A DNA stretch of 37,323 bases from Gemmatales bacterium. GTDB lineage: Bacteria > Planctomycetota > Planctomycetia > Gemmatales > HRBIN36. The stretch spans positions 1 to 37,323 of the forward strand of contig JANWVZ010000017.1 of the NCBI GenBank assembly GCA_025056555.1, written 5' to 3'. This document shows, in pieces, positions 8,529 to 17,355 of the stretch (position 1 is the stretch's first letter; the number at the start of each line of letters is the position of its first letter). The translations under genes were made by a program, and so were the position numbers. The notes under the pieces are model-generated. The model was not told the origin of the DNA and made no database searches. It saw only the letters and a program-made list of their open reading frames with translations.

Positions 8529-8957
8529 CTAAGACGCGGAAGGTGGCTCAGCCTGGGCAATCTTGACCTCGATCCGCCGCGGCTTGGCACGCGAAACCTT
8601 AGGCAGCATCAGGCGTAATACGCCATGCTGAAATTCGGCCGTTATCGCGTCGGCATCCACCTCTTCTGGCAGAATAAACGAGCGGAAGAAACTGCCTAAG
8701 CGCATTTCTTCGTAAAGCGGTCGCGCGTCCGCAGGAATGGGCCAATTGACCTTGCCGTAGATTTCTAACACATTGCCTTGGACACAGACGCGAAGGTTCT
8801 CTCCACTTACGCCAGGCAAATCCGCTTCCAACACCAAGCCGTTTACCGTTTCATAAATGTCCAGGGGCGGAGTAAAAACGTTTTCCTCGGAGCCCTGAGA
8901 GCGGGGGCGTTCCTGGGAAACCAGCGACTGAACCAGGTGATCATTCCTTTGGCTCAT
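8529..8957 (-). CDS. Hsp20/alpha-crystallin small heat shock protein (second copy)
   Basis: This 142-aa ATP-independent chaperone holds unfolding proteins in cooperation with Hsp70/ClpB. The alpha-crystallin domain runs from about residue 30 (PPLDIYETVNGLVLEADLPG) to the C-terminal strand with GVLRLMLPK (the GxLxxxxPK family motif). It follows the other Hsp20 gene on the same strand. ATG 8957 is chosen, 12 bases after the upstream stop; a GTG at 8969 directly abutting that stop is the alternative. The ACD is intact, and its sequence is clearly different from the first copy, so the two may form mixed oligomers (inference). Confidence 0.92.
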   Translation of the reverse strand: MSQRNDHLVQSLVSQERPRSQGSEENVFTPPLDIYETVNGLVLEADLPGVSGENLRVCVQGNVLEIYGKVNWPIPADARPLYEEMRLGSFFRSFILPEEVDADAITAEFQHGVLRLMLPKVSRAKPRRIEVKIAQAEPPSAS

Positions 8958-8969
8958 AGCAAGTTCCAC

Positions 8970-9413
8970 TCAGGCGGTTCGTATGTGGACTTGGCGAACC
9001 GGTGACTCAGGTAACTTGGCAATTCGCACCATTAATAGGCCGTTGTCCAAGGTCGCCGAAATTCGTTCCGAGTCTGCGCGGTCCGGCAAGCTGAAAGTAC
9101 GGAACCAACTTCCCATCCAACGTTCTTCGCGGCGAAAAGTCTCGTCAGCGCTGATTTGCTGCCGCCGCCGTTCTCCGCGGATACTCAGGCGGTCGCCGAT
9201 CGCAGTTACTTCCAAGTCCTGCGGTTTCAGTCCCGGCACTGGTGCCAGCAAAAGATATTCCTTGTCAGTTTCGTAAACATTGACAGGTGGATATTGCCGC
9301 GATGCTTCCCAAAAGAAACGATTACCGATCAGCGTGAGATTGAATAGGCGTTCCATCTCCCGCTGCAGTTCGTCGAACACCTCCCAGCTATTACGCAGTG
9401 GCCAAATAAGCAT
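8970..9413 (-). CDS. Hsp20/alpha-crystallin small heat shock protein (first copy)
   Basis: This 147-aa small heat shock protein starts MLIWPLRNSWEVFDELQREMERLF, typical of bacterial class A Hsp20. The alpha-crystallin domain covers about residues 40-140 (PPVNVYETDKEYLLLAPVPG to NGLLMVRIAK), with the central RGERRRQ strand. ATG 9413 is preferred; ATG 9425 is possible. The more upstream TTG at 9440 would coincide with the predicted transcription start of the sigma-54 promoter and is unlikely. It heads a two-gene unit with the next Hsp20. Confidence 0.92.
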   Translation of the reverse strand: MLIWPLRNSWEVFDELQREMERLFNLTLIGNRFFWEASRQYPPVNVYETDKEYLLLAPVPGLKPQDLEVTAIGDRLSIRGERRRQQISADETFRREERWMGSWFRTFSLPDRADSERISATLDNGLLMVRIAKLPESPVRQVHIRTA

Positions 9414-9450
9414 GGCTTCACCCATTTCGCTGGATGCCAAAAGTGTCTAG

Positions 9451-9466
9451 AGCAAATGCCGTGCCA
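9451..9466 (-). promoter_or_regulatory. Sigma-54 (RpoN) promoter of the Hsp20 gene pair
   Basis: On the minus strand 9466-9451 reads TGGCACG-GCAT-TTGCT, a full match to the -24/-12 consensus TGGCACG-N4-TTGCW. The expected transcription start, about 12 bases after the -12 GC, is near 9440, leaving a leader of about 27 bases before ATG 9413. Such promoters need an AAA+ activator bound upstream, so the pair is likely switched on by a bacterial enhancer-binding protein rather than only by a heat-shock sigma factor. Confidence 0.75.
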
Positions 9467-9951
9467 ATAGCTTGATTAATTTTCTTCCCGCAACATTCTG
9501 ATGTGCAAAGACTTGCAGCTCGTCTTGATAACACAGGCAAATAGACCAAGAGGGACTGCCATCTTGACAGCATCGTCAGGTGGGAAGCGCGGCTAATTCT
9601 GCTGAGGATTTTACGTAGCTTTGTGAACCTCCTTACATCACAGCTCAGGCCGCAGCATGATGTCAAACTTTGAAAAAAGGCTTCTTGGCTGTCATTCAGT
9701 GTAAGGTCGCATCAAATCTAGGTTTACAGATATGGGATCGCACACTTCCATCGGCCATGATTTACGCCACGTCGGCTTTGCGACAACCGCCAGTTTAGCT
9801 GAGAAATTTTCGCATATAGAGAAGAGATCTCACACTTCAACCGGCTATGTTTACTCCGTCATAGCGTTGGGCTATATCCGAAATTTTGGCACGGGCTATC
9901 GCCGACCACGACATTCTAACCAGGACATTCTAAGCCGATTTTTCTTGAATG
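9467..9951. other. Intergenic stretch upstream of Hsp20 genes
   Basis: About 485 bases between the PVC gene stop and the Hsp20 promoter. It holds imperfect direct repeats (described separately) and would contain any activator sites for the sigma-54 promoter. Short frames on both strands here lack ribosome binding sites and family resemblance. Confidence 0.4.
9731..9862. repeat. Imperfect direct repeats
   Basis: Two copies of a roughly 35-base element start near 9735 and 9826. They share GATC-CACACTTC, then CGGC-ATG, then TTTAC-CC with a few substitutions and one indel. A little further on, ACATTCTAA occurs twice at 9911-9931. They could be remnants of a local duplication or binding sites. 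Confidence 0.4.
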
Positions 9952-12900
9952 TTATTTCAGGGTGCGCAAATAAGCAAAAAGGTCAGCGACCTCGTGGGGT
10001 GTCAGCGCTTCGAGCAAACCTTCGGGCATGACACTTTTGCGTGTGAAACCAGCGCGATAAACGTCGCGTATGGGAATCCGCTTGTCCTCTTCATTGGGCC
10101 TGCGGAGCACGATTTCTTCGTCGGTTTGCTTGACCAGGAAACCTTCGTGCAAGGTGCCTGAACGAGTCTCAACACGGAACAGCCGGTAGCCGTATTCCAC
10201 GGCCGCATTTGGAGTAAGCAAACTGCGCAACAAGGCTTCCGTGGTCATGGCGCCTGCCCCGTTGAGTGTGGGGCCAATCTGTCCTCCTTGTGCTCCTACC
10301 GCGTGGCAAACCAGGCAATGCTTGTCAAAGACGGCCTTGCCTCGGCCCGGGTCACCGACACGTTGTGCCAGGGTACGATAGCGGGCAAACTTCTCTTCCA
10401 GTTGACGCACCTCCTGAGCTGTCAGGATGGGGGGATAATCCGTAGTCCGTGTTACTCGAGCGCCGCCGTGCAACTTACCCCACTGCGCGCCGTGATAATA
10501 CCGTACTAATCCCGGCGGTGGCATGGTATCCGCGAAGCTGCGGTCAAACCATTGGCGAATCTCGTCCGCGCTACGGGCATAATTCCAGATGCGATATTCA
10601 CAAAACGCGGCTGCTGTTCCCTGCGATGGATTACTGTGACCAACCCGCAAGTCCACAAAGTCCTCAGAATAGGGTCGGCCCTGATCATTATCGAGTTCGC
10701 CGTTGATGTAAATGGCAAATCGGCCCTGGGCATCGCGGGTCAGAGCAATGTGTGTCCAGACGTTGGGCGCCACAGCCCGCTTGGCAATGAGAACATCACC
10801 TATTTTCGGGCCGCACCAGACGCGAAATCGCGCTTCGTGAAAATTGAGATCGGCGACCCCCGGCCGGCCCAGGATACTATCGGCGTTGGTGATTGGGGAA
10901 TCGAGTCGGATCCAGGTTTCCACGGTGAAAGGCCCACGGAGTGTAATCGGTTCGTCCACGTAGGAATCGTCGCGCCCATCCAGCCATAAAATGGGCCGTA
11001 ATAGCTCACCGTGCTTTTGCAACAGCCCCAAAAGTTCCGGGTCAGGGCCGAGAACGATTTGCAGTCGTTCCAGCAGGGCAGCATCAAGCCAGTCTTCGTT
11101 CAGGCTGCCGTCCCTCAAGGCACGAACCACCGCCAGAGCACCTGATCGCGTCGAGCATAAGGCCGCCAGCCCGGCCTGGCGTTCCTGCTGATTGAGAATA
11201 TTGACCAGTCCGAAAAAGAACTGGGCTGCACGCGGCTCCTTAGCATTCACAAGCGTCAGTATTGCTTCCAGGCGAAGCGGGCCAGGGGGCAATTGACGGA
11301 TCAGCTGTACAAGAACATCCCCTCCGCCCGTTTGCATTTCCCGCAATGCCCGCAATGCTTCGAGCCTTTCCTGCAATGACGCTTGCGGCGATTGCACCAA
11401 TTCTAGTAAGGGTTTTTCCAGGACTCGGAGGCGGAATGTACTGGCTAGCCTCACGGATAATGGGCGATCCTGATCAGAACCTGACCACAGGCGCAGAGCT
11501 ACCTCTTCGAGTAAGGGCAGGACAGCATCGTGAGTTATGCGGTGGCGAACGCTCAGCAAAACTTCCACAGTTTCGCGGCGCTGGAGTAATTGGCGCAACG
11601 CCTCACGCACTTCTTGCAAGTCCGCCGCTTCCGTCAAGCGAAGTAATTCTTCCTCATCGGGACAGCGGCGCAATTTCGGCAGCAGGAGTGCCAGCTGCTG
11701 GGCCGACTCACGCGCTGGCAGTGCCAGGACGGCTAATAAGCGGTTTTCCAGTGGCATTTGCTGGGCGGCGGGCGAACGGAGCCAGTCAGCCAACTCACGC
11801 GGATGTTGCTCCAGACCAGCGCGAATGAGATAACGCTCAAAATCACGGTCATGAGCTGCGCCCAATTTGGCCAGCACACCACCTTGCTGCAGCTTCATGG
11901 TGGGACCAACGAGCCTTTCTTTGCCCATGGAGATGAGCAGACGAACGGCGTCAGCATGGGCAGGCACGATACTGGTCAAGGTGCGAATAACTTCGGCACG
12001 CACCTGGGGATCGGGATCCTCAGTCAAGGGTTCCAACAGGCGAACAATCTCCCGGGCGGGAAATTCTTGCGTGGCTAAGATGCGCACTGCTTCGCGGCGG
12101 ATATTACGATTGCTGTCGCGCAGACAAACGGCTAGCGTGTCCAGTTCCACACGACGCAAACCTTCCAGAGCCCACAGCGCGCGGATCCGACGGTCGGCTG
12201 GTTTTTCCGCGTCTCGAACCCAGGCTTGCAACTGTGGCGTCAGTGGAATTGCCTGGCGGTCAACAATTTCCTGCCATGCGCTTCGCGCTTCCCACGTGTT
12301 AGCCGAGTCTAAACAGCGCAACAGTTCCTGCTCGGACACCTCCCGGAGATTGACCACCTGACGCAACGCCTGACGTTCGTGGCGGATGCGCCAGATTCGG
12401 CCACGGCTTTTATCCCGTTCTGGATGATTACGGGGAACTTCATTGTGGGAGATGATCTTGTTGTACCAGTCCACCACGTAGAGGCAGCCATCGGGGCCGA
12501 AGTGAATAGCCACGGGGCGAAACCATTCGTCGGAACTCAAGAGGAAATCGGGGAGCTTCTCCAGCCGATAATAAGCACCGTCGCGGATCAGGCGAATCGC
12601 CTGGATCCGCTGCAGAATGGGATTGGCCACGTACATGACGTGCCGGTAAGGCTCCGGCCAACCGTCTTCATCTTCTGCATAAGCCAGTCCGGACAATCCC
12701 GTACCGCCCAATCGAAAGTGGTCACCAATGGCAGGCTGCCACGGGGCATATGGCTTCAACTTTTCCATGCCGTGTCCGGGAAAGTTGGCGCCCAGCGTCA
12801 GCGGTACCACACTGTAACCCAGGTCGTTTGCTTCCTGAATGAACATTTCGCCTTCGCGGGTGATCACGAAGCCCCAGATGTTATTTAGTCCGCAGGCAAC

Positions 12901-13617
12901 GATTTCAAAACGAGTTCCGTCCGGCTGAAATCGTCCCATCTTGCAATAATCAAAACGAACCTGTTGACCATCGCGCGTCTTCACCAGCGAGCGGTTAAAA
13001 GCTCCTTGGGCAAAGTATATCCAGTTCCCCGGACCCCGTGTGAACTGGTGTGGATAAAGATGGGAATCCTGAATCCCGAAACCGCTGAGCACCACCTCAC
13101 GCTGATCGGCACGCCCATCACCATCGCGGTCGCGTAAGAAGAGTATTTCGCTCCCATATTGCACAAAAGCACCGTCGCGGTAGGGCAGCAGGCCCAAGGG
13201 AATGGCCAGACCTTCTGCAAAAGTGCGTGGCTTATGAGGGCCGGGAGAGTAGGGATTATCGAAGACCAACACGCGGTCCCGCCCTCCTTGAGCAAACAAA
13301 GCCTGGGCCTTTTGCAGGTCGTCATTGGCATCCACGGGATATTCCACGGCGGTCATCGTCCACATGCGACCCGCATTATCCCAGACTACCGTTATCGGTT
13401 TCGGAACTTCGGGTTCGCTGGCGACCAACTCGATGCGGAATCCCGGCGGCAGGCTGAAGGTAGCGCGCTCTTCCTCGGGCGTCAGGGGAGATGCTTTTGA
13501 CGGGGGCGGCGGAGTTGCTGCACCAACGAATTTATCTTCCCCCGCCTCGGGAAAGTAACACACCATCATGACTGAGATTCCGCATGCCGCCATTGCTGAA
13601 ATGCTTCGTCTGCTCAT
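9952..13617 (-). CDS. PVC-type dehydrogenase / HEAT / LamG / cytochrome c protein
   Basis: This 1221-aa exported multidomain protein is of a kind largely confined to planctomycetes and relatives. In order: an N-terminal signal-like region (1-35), a PVC-type beta-propeller dehydrogenase domain (about 45-430, with LPPGFRIELVASEP and GPDGCLYVVDWYNKI), HEAT-like repeats (about 440-880, e.g. NIRREAVRILATQEF and DPQVRAEVIRTL), a LamG/concanavalin-like domain (about 885-1040, PFTVETWIRL and IYINGELDN), and a C-terminal c-type haem domain with CLVCH at 1101-1105 and a distal Met candidate in KSVMPEGLLEALT. It is thought to oxidise carbohydrate-type substrates, passing electrons to the haem, but the substrate is unknown. 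ATG 13617 is chosen over the frame's upstream end at 13701 because AGGAGAG precedes it. Confidence 0.93.
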   Translation of the reverse strand: MSRRSISAMAACGISVMMVCYFPEAGEDKFVGAATPPPPSKASPLTPEEERATFSLPPGFRIELVASEPEVPKPITVVWDNAGRMWTMTAVEYPVDANDDLQKAQALFAQGGRDRVLVFDNPYSPGPHKPRTFAEGLAIPLGLLPYRDGAFVQYGSEILFLRDRDGDGRADQREVVLSGFGIQDSHLYPHQFTRGPGNWIYFAQGAFNRSLVKTRDGQQVRFDYCKMGRFQPDGTRFEIVACGLNNIWGFVITREGEMFIQEANDLGYSVVPLTLGANFPGHGMEKLKPYAPWQPAIGDHFRLGGTGLSGLAYAEDEDGWPEPYRHVMYVANPILQRIQAIRLIRDGAYYRLEKLPDFLLSSDEWFRPVAIHFGPDGCLYVVDWYNKIISHNEVPRNHPERDKSRGRIWRIRHERQALRQVVNLREVSEQELLRCLDSANTWEARSAWQEIVDRQAIPLTPQLQAWVRDAEKPADRRIRALWALEGLRRVELDTLAVCLRDSNRNIRREAVRILATQEFPAREIVRLLEPLTEDPDPQVRAEVIRTLTSIVPAHADAVRLLISMGKERLVGPTMKLQQGGVLAKLGAAHDRDFERYLIRAGLEQHPRELADWLRSPAAQQMPLENRLLAVLALPARESAQQLALLLPKLRRCPDEEELLRLTEAADLQEVREALRQLLQRRETVEVLLSVRHRITHDAVLPLLEEVALRLWSGSDQDRPLSVRLASTFRLRVLEKPLLELVQSPQASLQERLEALRALREMQTGGGDVLVQLIRQLPPGPLRLEAILTLVNAKEPRAAQFFFGLVNILNQQERQAGLAALCSTRSGALAVVRALRDGSLNEDWLDAALLERLQIVLGPDPELLGLLQKHGELLRPILWLDGRDDSYVDEPITLRGPFTVETWIRLDSPITNADSILGRPGVADLNFHEARFRVWCGPKIGDVLIAKRAVAPNVWTHIALTRDAQGRFAIYINGELDNDQGRPYSEDFVDLRVGHSNPSQGTAAAFCEYRIWNYARSADEIRQWFDRSFADTMPPPGLVRYYHGAQWGKLHGGARVTRTTDYPPILTAQEVRQLEEKFARYRTLAQRVGDPGRGKAVFDKHCLVCHAVGAQGGQIGPTLNGAGAMTTEALLRSLLTPNAAVEYGYRLFRVETRSGTLHEGFLVKQTDEEIVLRRPNEEDKRIPIRDVYRAGFTRKSVMPEGLLEALTPHEVADLFAYLRTLK

Positions 13618-13729
13618 ACATCTCTCCTGATTGTCCCCGAGCCGAAGCTTTCGGAGAAAACGCCACTCCAGGCGGACCATTCCTCGTCCCCGACAGTCCA
13701 ACGTTATATGGCTTCAACCACCAGGTAAA

Positions 13730-13801
13730 AGCCGGCGGTGGGATTTGAACCCACAACCCCCGCTTTACGAAAGCGGTGCTCTGCCGTTGAGCTACGCCGG
13801 C
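13730..13801 (-). tRNA. tRNA-Thr (anticodon CGU)
   Basis: The minus strand folds as a full cloverleaf: acceptor arms GCCGGCG and CGCCGGC, D-arm GCTC/GAGC, anticodon stem CCGCT/AGCGG with loop TTCGTAA (anticodon CGT, reading ACG), a 5-base variable loop, and T-arm GTGGG-TTCAAAT-CCCAC. The discriminator is T and the CCA end is not encoded. It lies about 110 bases upstream of the PVC gene on the same strand. Confidence 0.97.
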
Positions 13802-14009
13802 GTGAAGGCCCTCTGTGCTATGCCCTATTTTATCTTTCTTCCATGCGATGGCATAGCGCCATAACTCGCCGTTCGCATGTTGCCAGGAATTCTTTCTACT
13901 CAGCGGTCAGTGCCTTTTGGATACAATCTCGCAACCTAAAATAGCCGTTGAGGTGTTCATGCATCTTTGCTGGAAAACCTGCGGGACAATAATTTCAGGA
14001 GCTATGGGA

Positions 14010-14273
14010 ATGAGCGACAATGATCCAAAAGACATAGTGCGTCTGGTGGTGGTGGAAGATTCGCAGGAGGCTTTTGCCATCAAGACGGCTCTGGAAAGTG
14101 AGGGAATCCGTTGCCAGGTGGTGGGCGACTTACTGGACGCCAGTTTTGGCACGCTCAAGACCATTCCGGCCGAAGTATGGGTACATCAGGCTGACTTGGA
14201 ACGTGCTCAGAAACTGTTAGAGGAACTGCGTAGCCGTAGTGCTGGGCCATCGAATAGCAGTAATTCCATCTGA
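14010..14273 (+). CDS. DUF2007-type putative signal-transducing protein
   Basis: This 87-aa protein has the ferredoxin-like pattern of DUF2007: VRLVVVEDSQEAFAIKTALESEGI, then a short loop, then PAEVWVHQADLERAQKLLEEL. The family is described only as putative signal-transducing or substrate-binding. ATG 14010 is chosen because AGGAG (13997-14001) lies eight bases upstream; the ATG at 14004 would be too close to it, and the frame upstream to 13917 has no family similarity. The C-terminus is a Ser/Asn-rich tail. Confidence 0.82.
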   Translation: MSDNDPKDIVRLVVVEDSQEAFAIKTALESEGIRCQVVGDLLDASFGTLKTIPAEVWVHQADLERAQKLLEELRSRSAGPSNSSNSI

Positions 14274-14400
14274 GGGATGGTCAGCTTCTAAATCGGACAG
14301 GCAGATGATTTATGCCAAAGATGGCGGCGGCCACGCTGATAACTCGGATTGCATCAGTCGCGGTCCTTAGATCTACCAAGGTGCAAAGGGAACTTGTTCG

Positions 14401-15543
14401 ATGAGCCAGGCAGTGGAGTTGCTGTCGGAACTGGTACGTCGGCCCAGCCAGAATCCCATGGGCCGGCCCATCTCCGAACCGGATTACTATGAGTCGGCCG
14501 TCACAGATTTCCTGGAGGGGCTCTTTCGTTCTTGGGGAGTCCGTTACGAGCGACAACCTGTAACGGCACGGCGCGACAATATCGTGGCCTATCTGCCTGG
14601 TTCAGCCTCGCAACCCACTTATGTTTGGGAAGCACATCAGGACACTGTACCTGCTCTAGGAATGACCGTAGAGCCATTTGCCGCTCATATCGAAAACGGT
14701 CGGCTTTATGGCCGGGGCGCCTGCGACGTTAAGGGTGGTCTGGCGGCCATGCTTGCGGCGTTTCATCAACTCTTAAACGAACCCATCGAGCGGCGGTGCT
14801 CGATCATTCTGGCTTGTATCGTGGACGAAGAATATACATTTACTGGCATTCGAGCGTTCACTTCTCAGCCGATTCGCGCAGAGGGAGCAATCGTAGCTGA
14901 GCCTACCCAACTGCGGATTATCACCGCGCATAAGGGTATTGTTCGTTGGCGGATACACACGCACGGGCGCAGTTGTCATAGCTCACAGCCCGAGGCCGGC
15001 GTCAATGCCATCTACCGCATGGCACGAGTGGTATCCGCAATTGAAAACTATGCTGCCTGGTTAAGTAGCCATCGGCGGCATAATACATTGGGCCCAGCCA
15101 CGCTCAGTGTCGGACGCATCGAAGGCGGAATCAGCGCCAACATCGTGCCAGAGCGGTGCACCATCGAATTGGATCGTCGCATTCTGCCCGACGAAGACGT
15201 CGAGAGTGTGCCGGATGAATTGGCAGGGTATCTCCTGCAACATCTGGGCCCGGAAAGCTGGGATCAGGAGAAACCGTGGATGGTGTTGCCACCCCTGGAC
15301 GCCGAGGGGAAAGACAAACTCGTGGCCCGACTGCGGCAAGCGGCAGAGCAGGTAATCGGCTGGGCTGAAACGGGGTCAGTTGCTTACGGAACTGACGCTT
15401 CCACTTTACAGGCGGCAGGAATACCTTGCGTCGTCTTCGGGCCAGGCGACATTGCCCAAGCCCATACTGCGGACGAATGGATCGAGCTTCGCCAAGTCGA
15501 ACAAGCTGCCGACATCTTATATCGCTTTGCCCTGATTCGCTGA
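14401..15543 (+). CDS. M20 family metallopeptidase (ArgE/DapE/CPG2-like)
   Basis: This 380-aa di-zinc hydrolase of the acetylornithine deacetylase / succinyl-diaminopimelate desuccinylase / carboxypeptidase G2 group would cleave an N-acyl or peptide bond in the cytoplasm. Zinc and catalytic motifs are EAHQDTVP (first His and Asp), GRGACDVKGG (bridging Asp), DEEYTFTG (catalytic Glu pair), and EPTQ after it; a late His sits in AQAHTADEW. The dimerisation domain lies between residues about 180 and 290. The exact substrate cannot be read from the sequence. Five bases separate it from the MDR gene, so it heads a three-gene operon. Confidence 0.9.
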   Translation: MSQAVELLSELVRRPSQNPMGRPISEPDYYESAVTDFLEGLFRSWGVRYERQPVTARRDNIVAYLPGSASQPTYVWEAHQDTVPALGMTVEPFAAHIENGRLYGRGACDVKGGLAAMLAAFHQLLNEPIERRCSIILACIVDEEYTFTGIRAFTSQPIRAEGAIVAEPTQLRIITAHKGIVRWRIHTHGRSCHSSQPEAGVNAIYRMARVVSAIENYAAWLSSHRRHNTLGPATLSVGRIEGGISANIVPERCTIELDRRILPDEDVESVPDELAGYLLQHLGPESWDQEKPWMVLPPLDAEGKDKLVARLRQAAEQVIGWAETGSVAYGTDASTLQAAGIPCVVFGPGDIAQAHTADEWIELRQVEQAADILYRFALIR

Positions 15544-15548
15544 CCTCC

Positions 15549-16550
15549 ATGCGCGCCCTGGTGTTTGATCGCTTTGGCGAACCGTCAGAAGTACTTCAAC
15601 TGCGCGAACTACCTCCGCCGCGACCCGGGCCGGGCCAAGTGCGCGTGCGCATGATCGCCAGCCCGATTAACCCCTCGGATTTGCTTCTGATTCGCGGGGC
15701 CTATGGTCAGCGCACGCAACCACCTGCCGTGCCGGGATTTGAAGGTGTCGGCGTGGTAGAAGAGAGCGGTGGGGGGTTCCTGGGTTGGCGGGTCTTGGGC
15801 AAGCGCGTGGCTGTGCTCAACAGTCATGGCGGCAATTGGCAAGAGCAAGTCGTGATTCCAGCTCGCCAAGCGGTTCCTGTGCCAGACGATTTGCCCGAGG
15901 AGCAAGTCGCTTCGTTTTTCGTCAACCCGGCTACGGCCCTAGTCATGATCACGCGCGTGCTTCAAGTCCCTCGGGGCGAATGGTTATTGCAAACCGCAGC
16001 TAACTCAGCCCTGGGCAAGATGATCATTCGTCTTGGACACGCCTTGGGATTTCACACTATCAATGTCGTCCGCCGACCGGAGGCTCGGGATGAGTTGAGG
16101 TCGCTGCGACCGGATGCGGTCATTCTCTGGAAAGAAGGCGATGATTTGTCCCAGCAGCTTCGCGACCAATTGCCTCAAGTGAACCTGCGCTATGCGGTGG
16201 ATGCGGTGGGCGGCTTACTCGGTTCCCAGATTATTTCTTGTCTCGGCTTCGGAGGGCGACTCGTCGTTTATGGCACGCTCTCCGGTCAGCCGCTGCAGTT
16301 CAGCCCCCGCGAGCTGATGGTCAATTCCCGCCGAATTGAGGGATTCTGGCTCGCTGAGTGGACGAGAAACCAGGGACCGCTTTCCATGTTACGCCTCTTC
16401 CGTCAAATCGCGCGTTGGATGCGTCGTGGTGTGCTGGTGACTGAGGTTGCTGCTCAATATCCCTTGGAACGGTTTCAGGAGGCTATTCAACGCGCTCAGA
16501 CTTCGGGCCGTAGCGGTAAGGTCCTGCTTCGCTTTGGACCAGTAACATGA
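15549..16550 (+). CDS. MDR family oxidoreductase, enoyl-reductase (MECR)-like
   Basis: This 333-aa medium-chain dehydrogenase/reductase resembles zinc-free 2-enoyl thioester reductases. It opens with MRALVFDRFGEPSEVLQL, has the GroES-like PINPSDLLLIRGAYG, an NADPH-binding Rossmann part (NSALGKMIIRLGHALGFHTINVVRR, given in pieces here: NSALGKMIIRLG then NVVRR) and the MECR-like SRRIEGFWLAEW near the end. There are no zinc ligands of the alcohol dehydrogenase type. It probably reduces a conjugated double bond with NADPH, but the substrate is uncertain. The frame is open upstream to 15426, inside the M20 gene; ATG 15549 is the family start. It overlaps the next gene as ATGA. Confidence 0.88.
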   Translation: MRALVFDRFGEPSEVLQLRELPPPRPGPGQVRVRMIASPINPSDLLLIRGAYGQRTQPPAVPGFEGVGVVEESGGGFLGWRVLGKRVAVLNSHGGNWQEQVVIPARQAVPVPDDLPEEQVASFFVNPATALVMITRVLQVPRGEWLLQTAANSALGKMIIRLGHALGFHTINVVRRPEARDELRSLRPDAVILWKEGDDLSQQLRDQLPQVNLRYAVDAVGGLLGSQIISCLGFGGRLVVYGTLSGQPLQFSPRELMVNSRRIEGFWLAEWTRNQGPLSMLRLFRQIARWMRRGVLVTEVAAQYPLERFQEAIQRAQTSGRSGKVLLRFGPVT

Positions 16551-17278
16551 CTGCTGAACCAGGCGGGGGTACGAAGCGTTGGCGTCTGATTGTCGGCACC
16601 ATGTTCGTTTCGCTTGGCGCTTTATCCTTTCTGCTGAGCAGCATCTTCATGGATGGGCAGACACTGTTGGCTTGGCTTCAGCAACTGCGCGAGTATTGGC
16701 AGGCTCATGTGACCCGCCAGCCGATGCTTAGTAGCGTTATATATTTCATAATCTATGTGCTGTTTGCAGCTTCCGCATTACCCGGAGCCATGGTCCTGAC
16801 CCTTGCCGGCGGTGCGCTGTTTGGCTGGATTTGGGGCGTCGTTCTGGTTAGTTGTGCGTCCACGACTGGAGCGACTCTGGCCATGCTTCTGAGCCGAACT
16901 CTGCTCCGCTCCTGGGTGCGCCAACGGTACAGCAAGCAATTGCAGGTCATTCAGGAGGAACTGGACCGCGCCGGCGGCTGGTACCTGCTTAGTTTACGCC
17001 TGAATCCCGTGGTGCCCTTTTTTCTGATTAACCTCGCCTTCGGTCTGACCAAGATGTCCGTGTGGCGTTTCTGGTCGCTGAGTCAGATCGGCATGCTTCC
17101 CGCCACGCTCATTTATGTGTGGGCTGGCACCGAATTGGATCATGCTGTAGCCACGGGCCGGATCGTACAGCCCCGCCTGCTCCTGGCACTACTCGCACTA
17201 AGTCTTTTGCCCCTACTGCTGCGCTGGTGGACACGGCTCCCTAAGTGTCGAACACAACCGCCGACAGGATTCGTATGA
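16547..17278 (+). CDS. TVP38/TMEM64 (VTT domain) membrane protein
   Basis: This 243-aa integral membrane protein of the SNARE-associated/VTT family is related to DedA. It has an N-terminal helix (residues 12-30), then the VTT core from LPGAMVLTLAGGALFGWIWG to RLNPVVPFFLINLAFGL, and a C-terminal pair of helices ending in a basic tail. The reentrant-loop signature LPG...GALFG and the LRLNPVVPF motif are both present. Members are implicated in lipid handling or undecaprenyl-type phospholipid scrambling, but for this protein that is inference. It is the third gene of the M20-MDR-VTT operon. Confidence 0.92.
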   Translation: MTAEPGGGTKRWRLIVGTMFVSLGALSFLLSSIFMDGQTLLAWLQQLREYWQAHVTRQPMLSSVIYFIIYVLFAASALPGAMVLTLAGGALFGWIWGVVLVSCASTTGATLAMLLSRTLLRSWVRQRYSKQLQVIQEELDRAGGWYLLSLRLNPVVPFFLINLAFGLTKMSVWRFWSLSQIGMLPATLIYVWAGTELDHAVATGRIVQPRLLLALLALSLLPLLLRWWTRLPKCRTQPPTGFV

Positions 17279-17355
17279 TATGCCTGACCTGACGGATGGT
17301 AATGGTGGTATGCCCCCAGTCAAGGTAAAGCTTGGAATTCATCGGGAGATGCTCC

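Noticed and set aside
8363-8590. 75-codon minus-strand frame overlapping the Hsp20 end
   Set aside because: Its first part is the Hsp20 gene read in another frame; no start signal.
9418-9666. 82-codon minus-strand frame upstream of Hsp20
   Set aside because: It spans the sigma-54 promoter and ends within the Hsp20 gene; no family resemblance.
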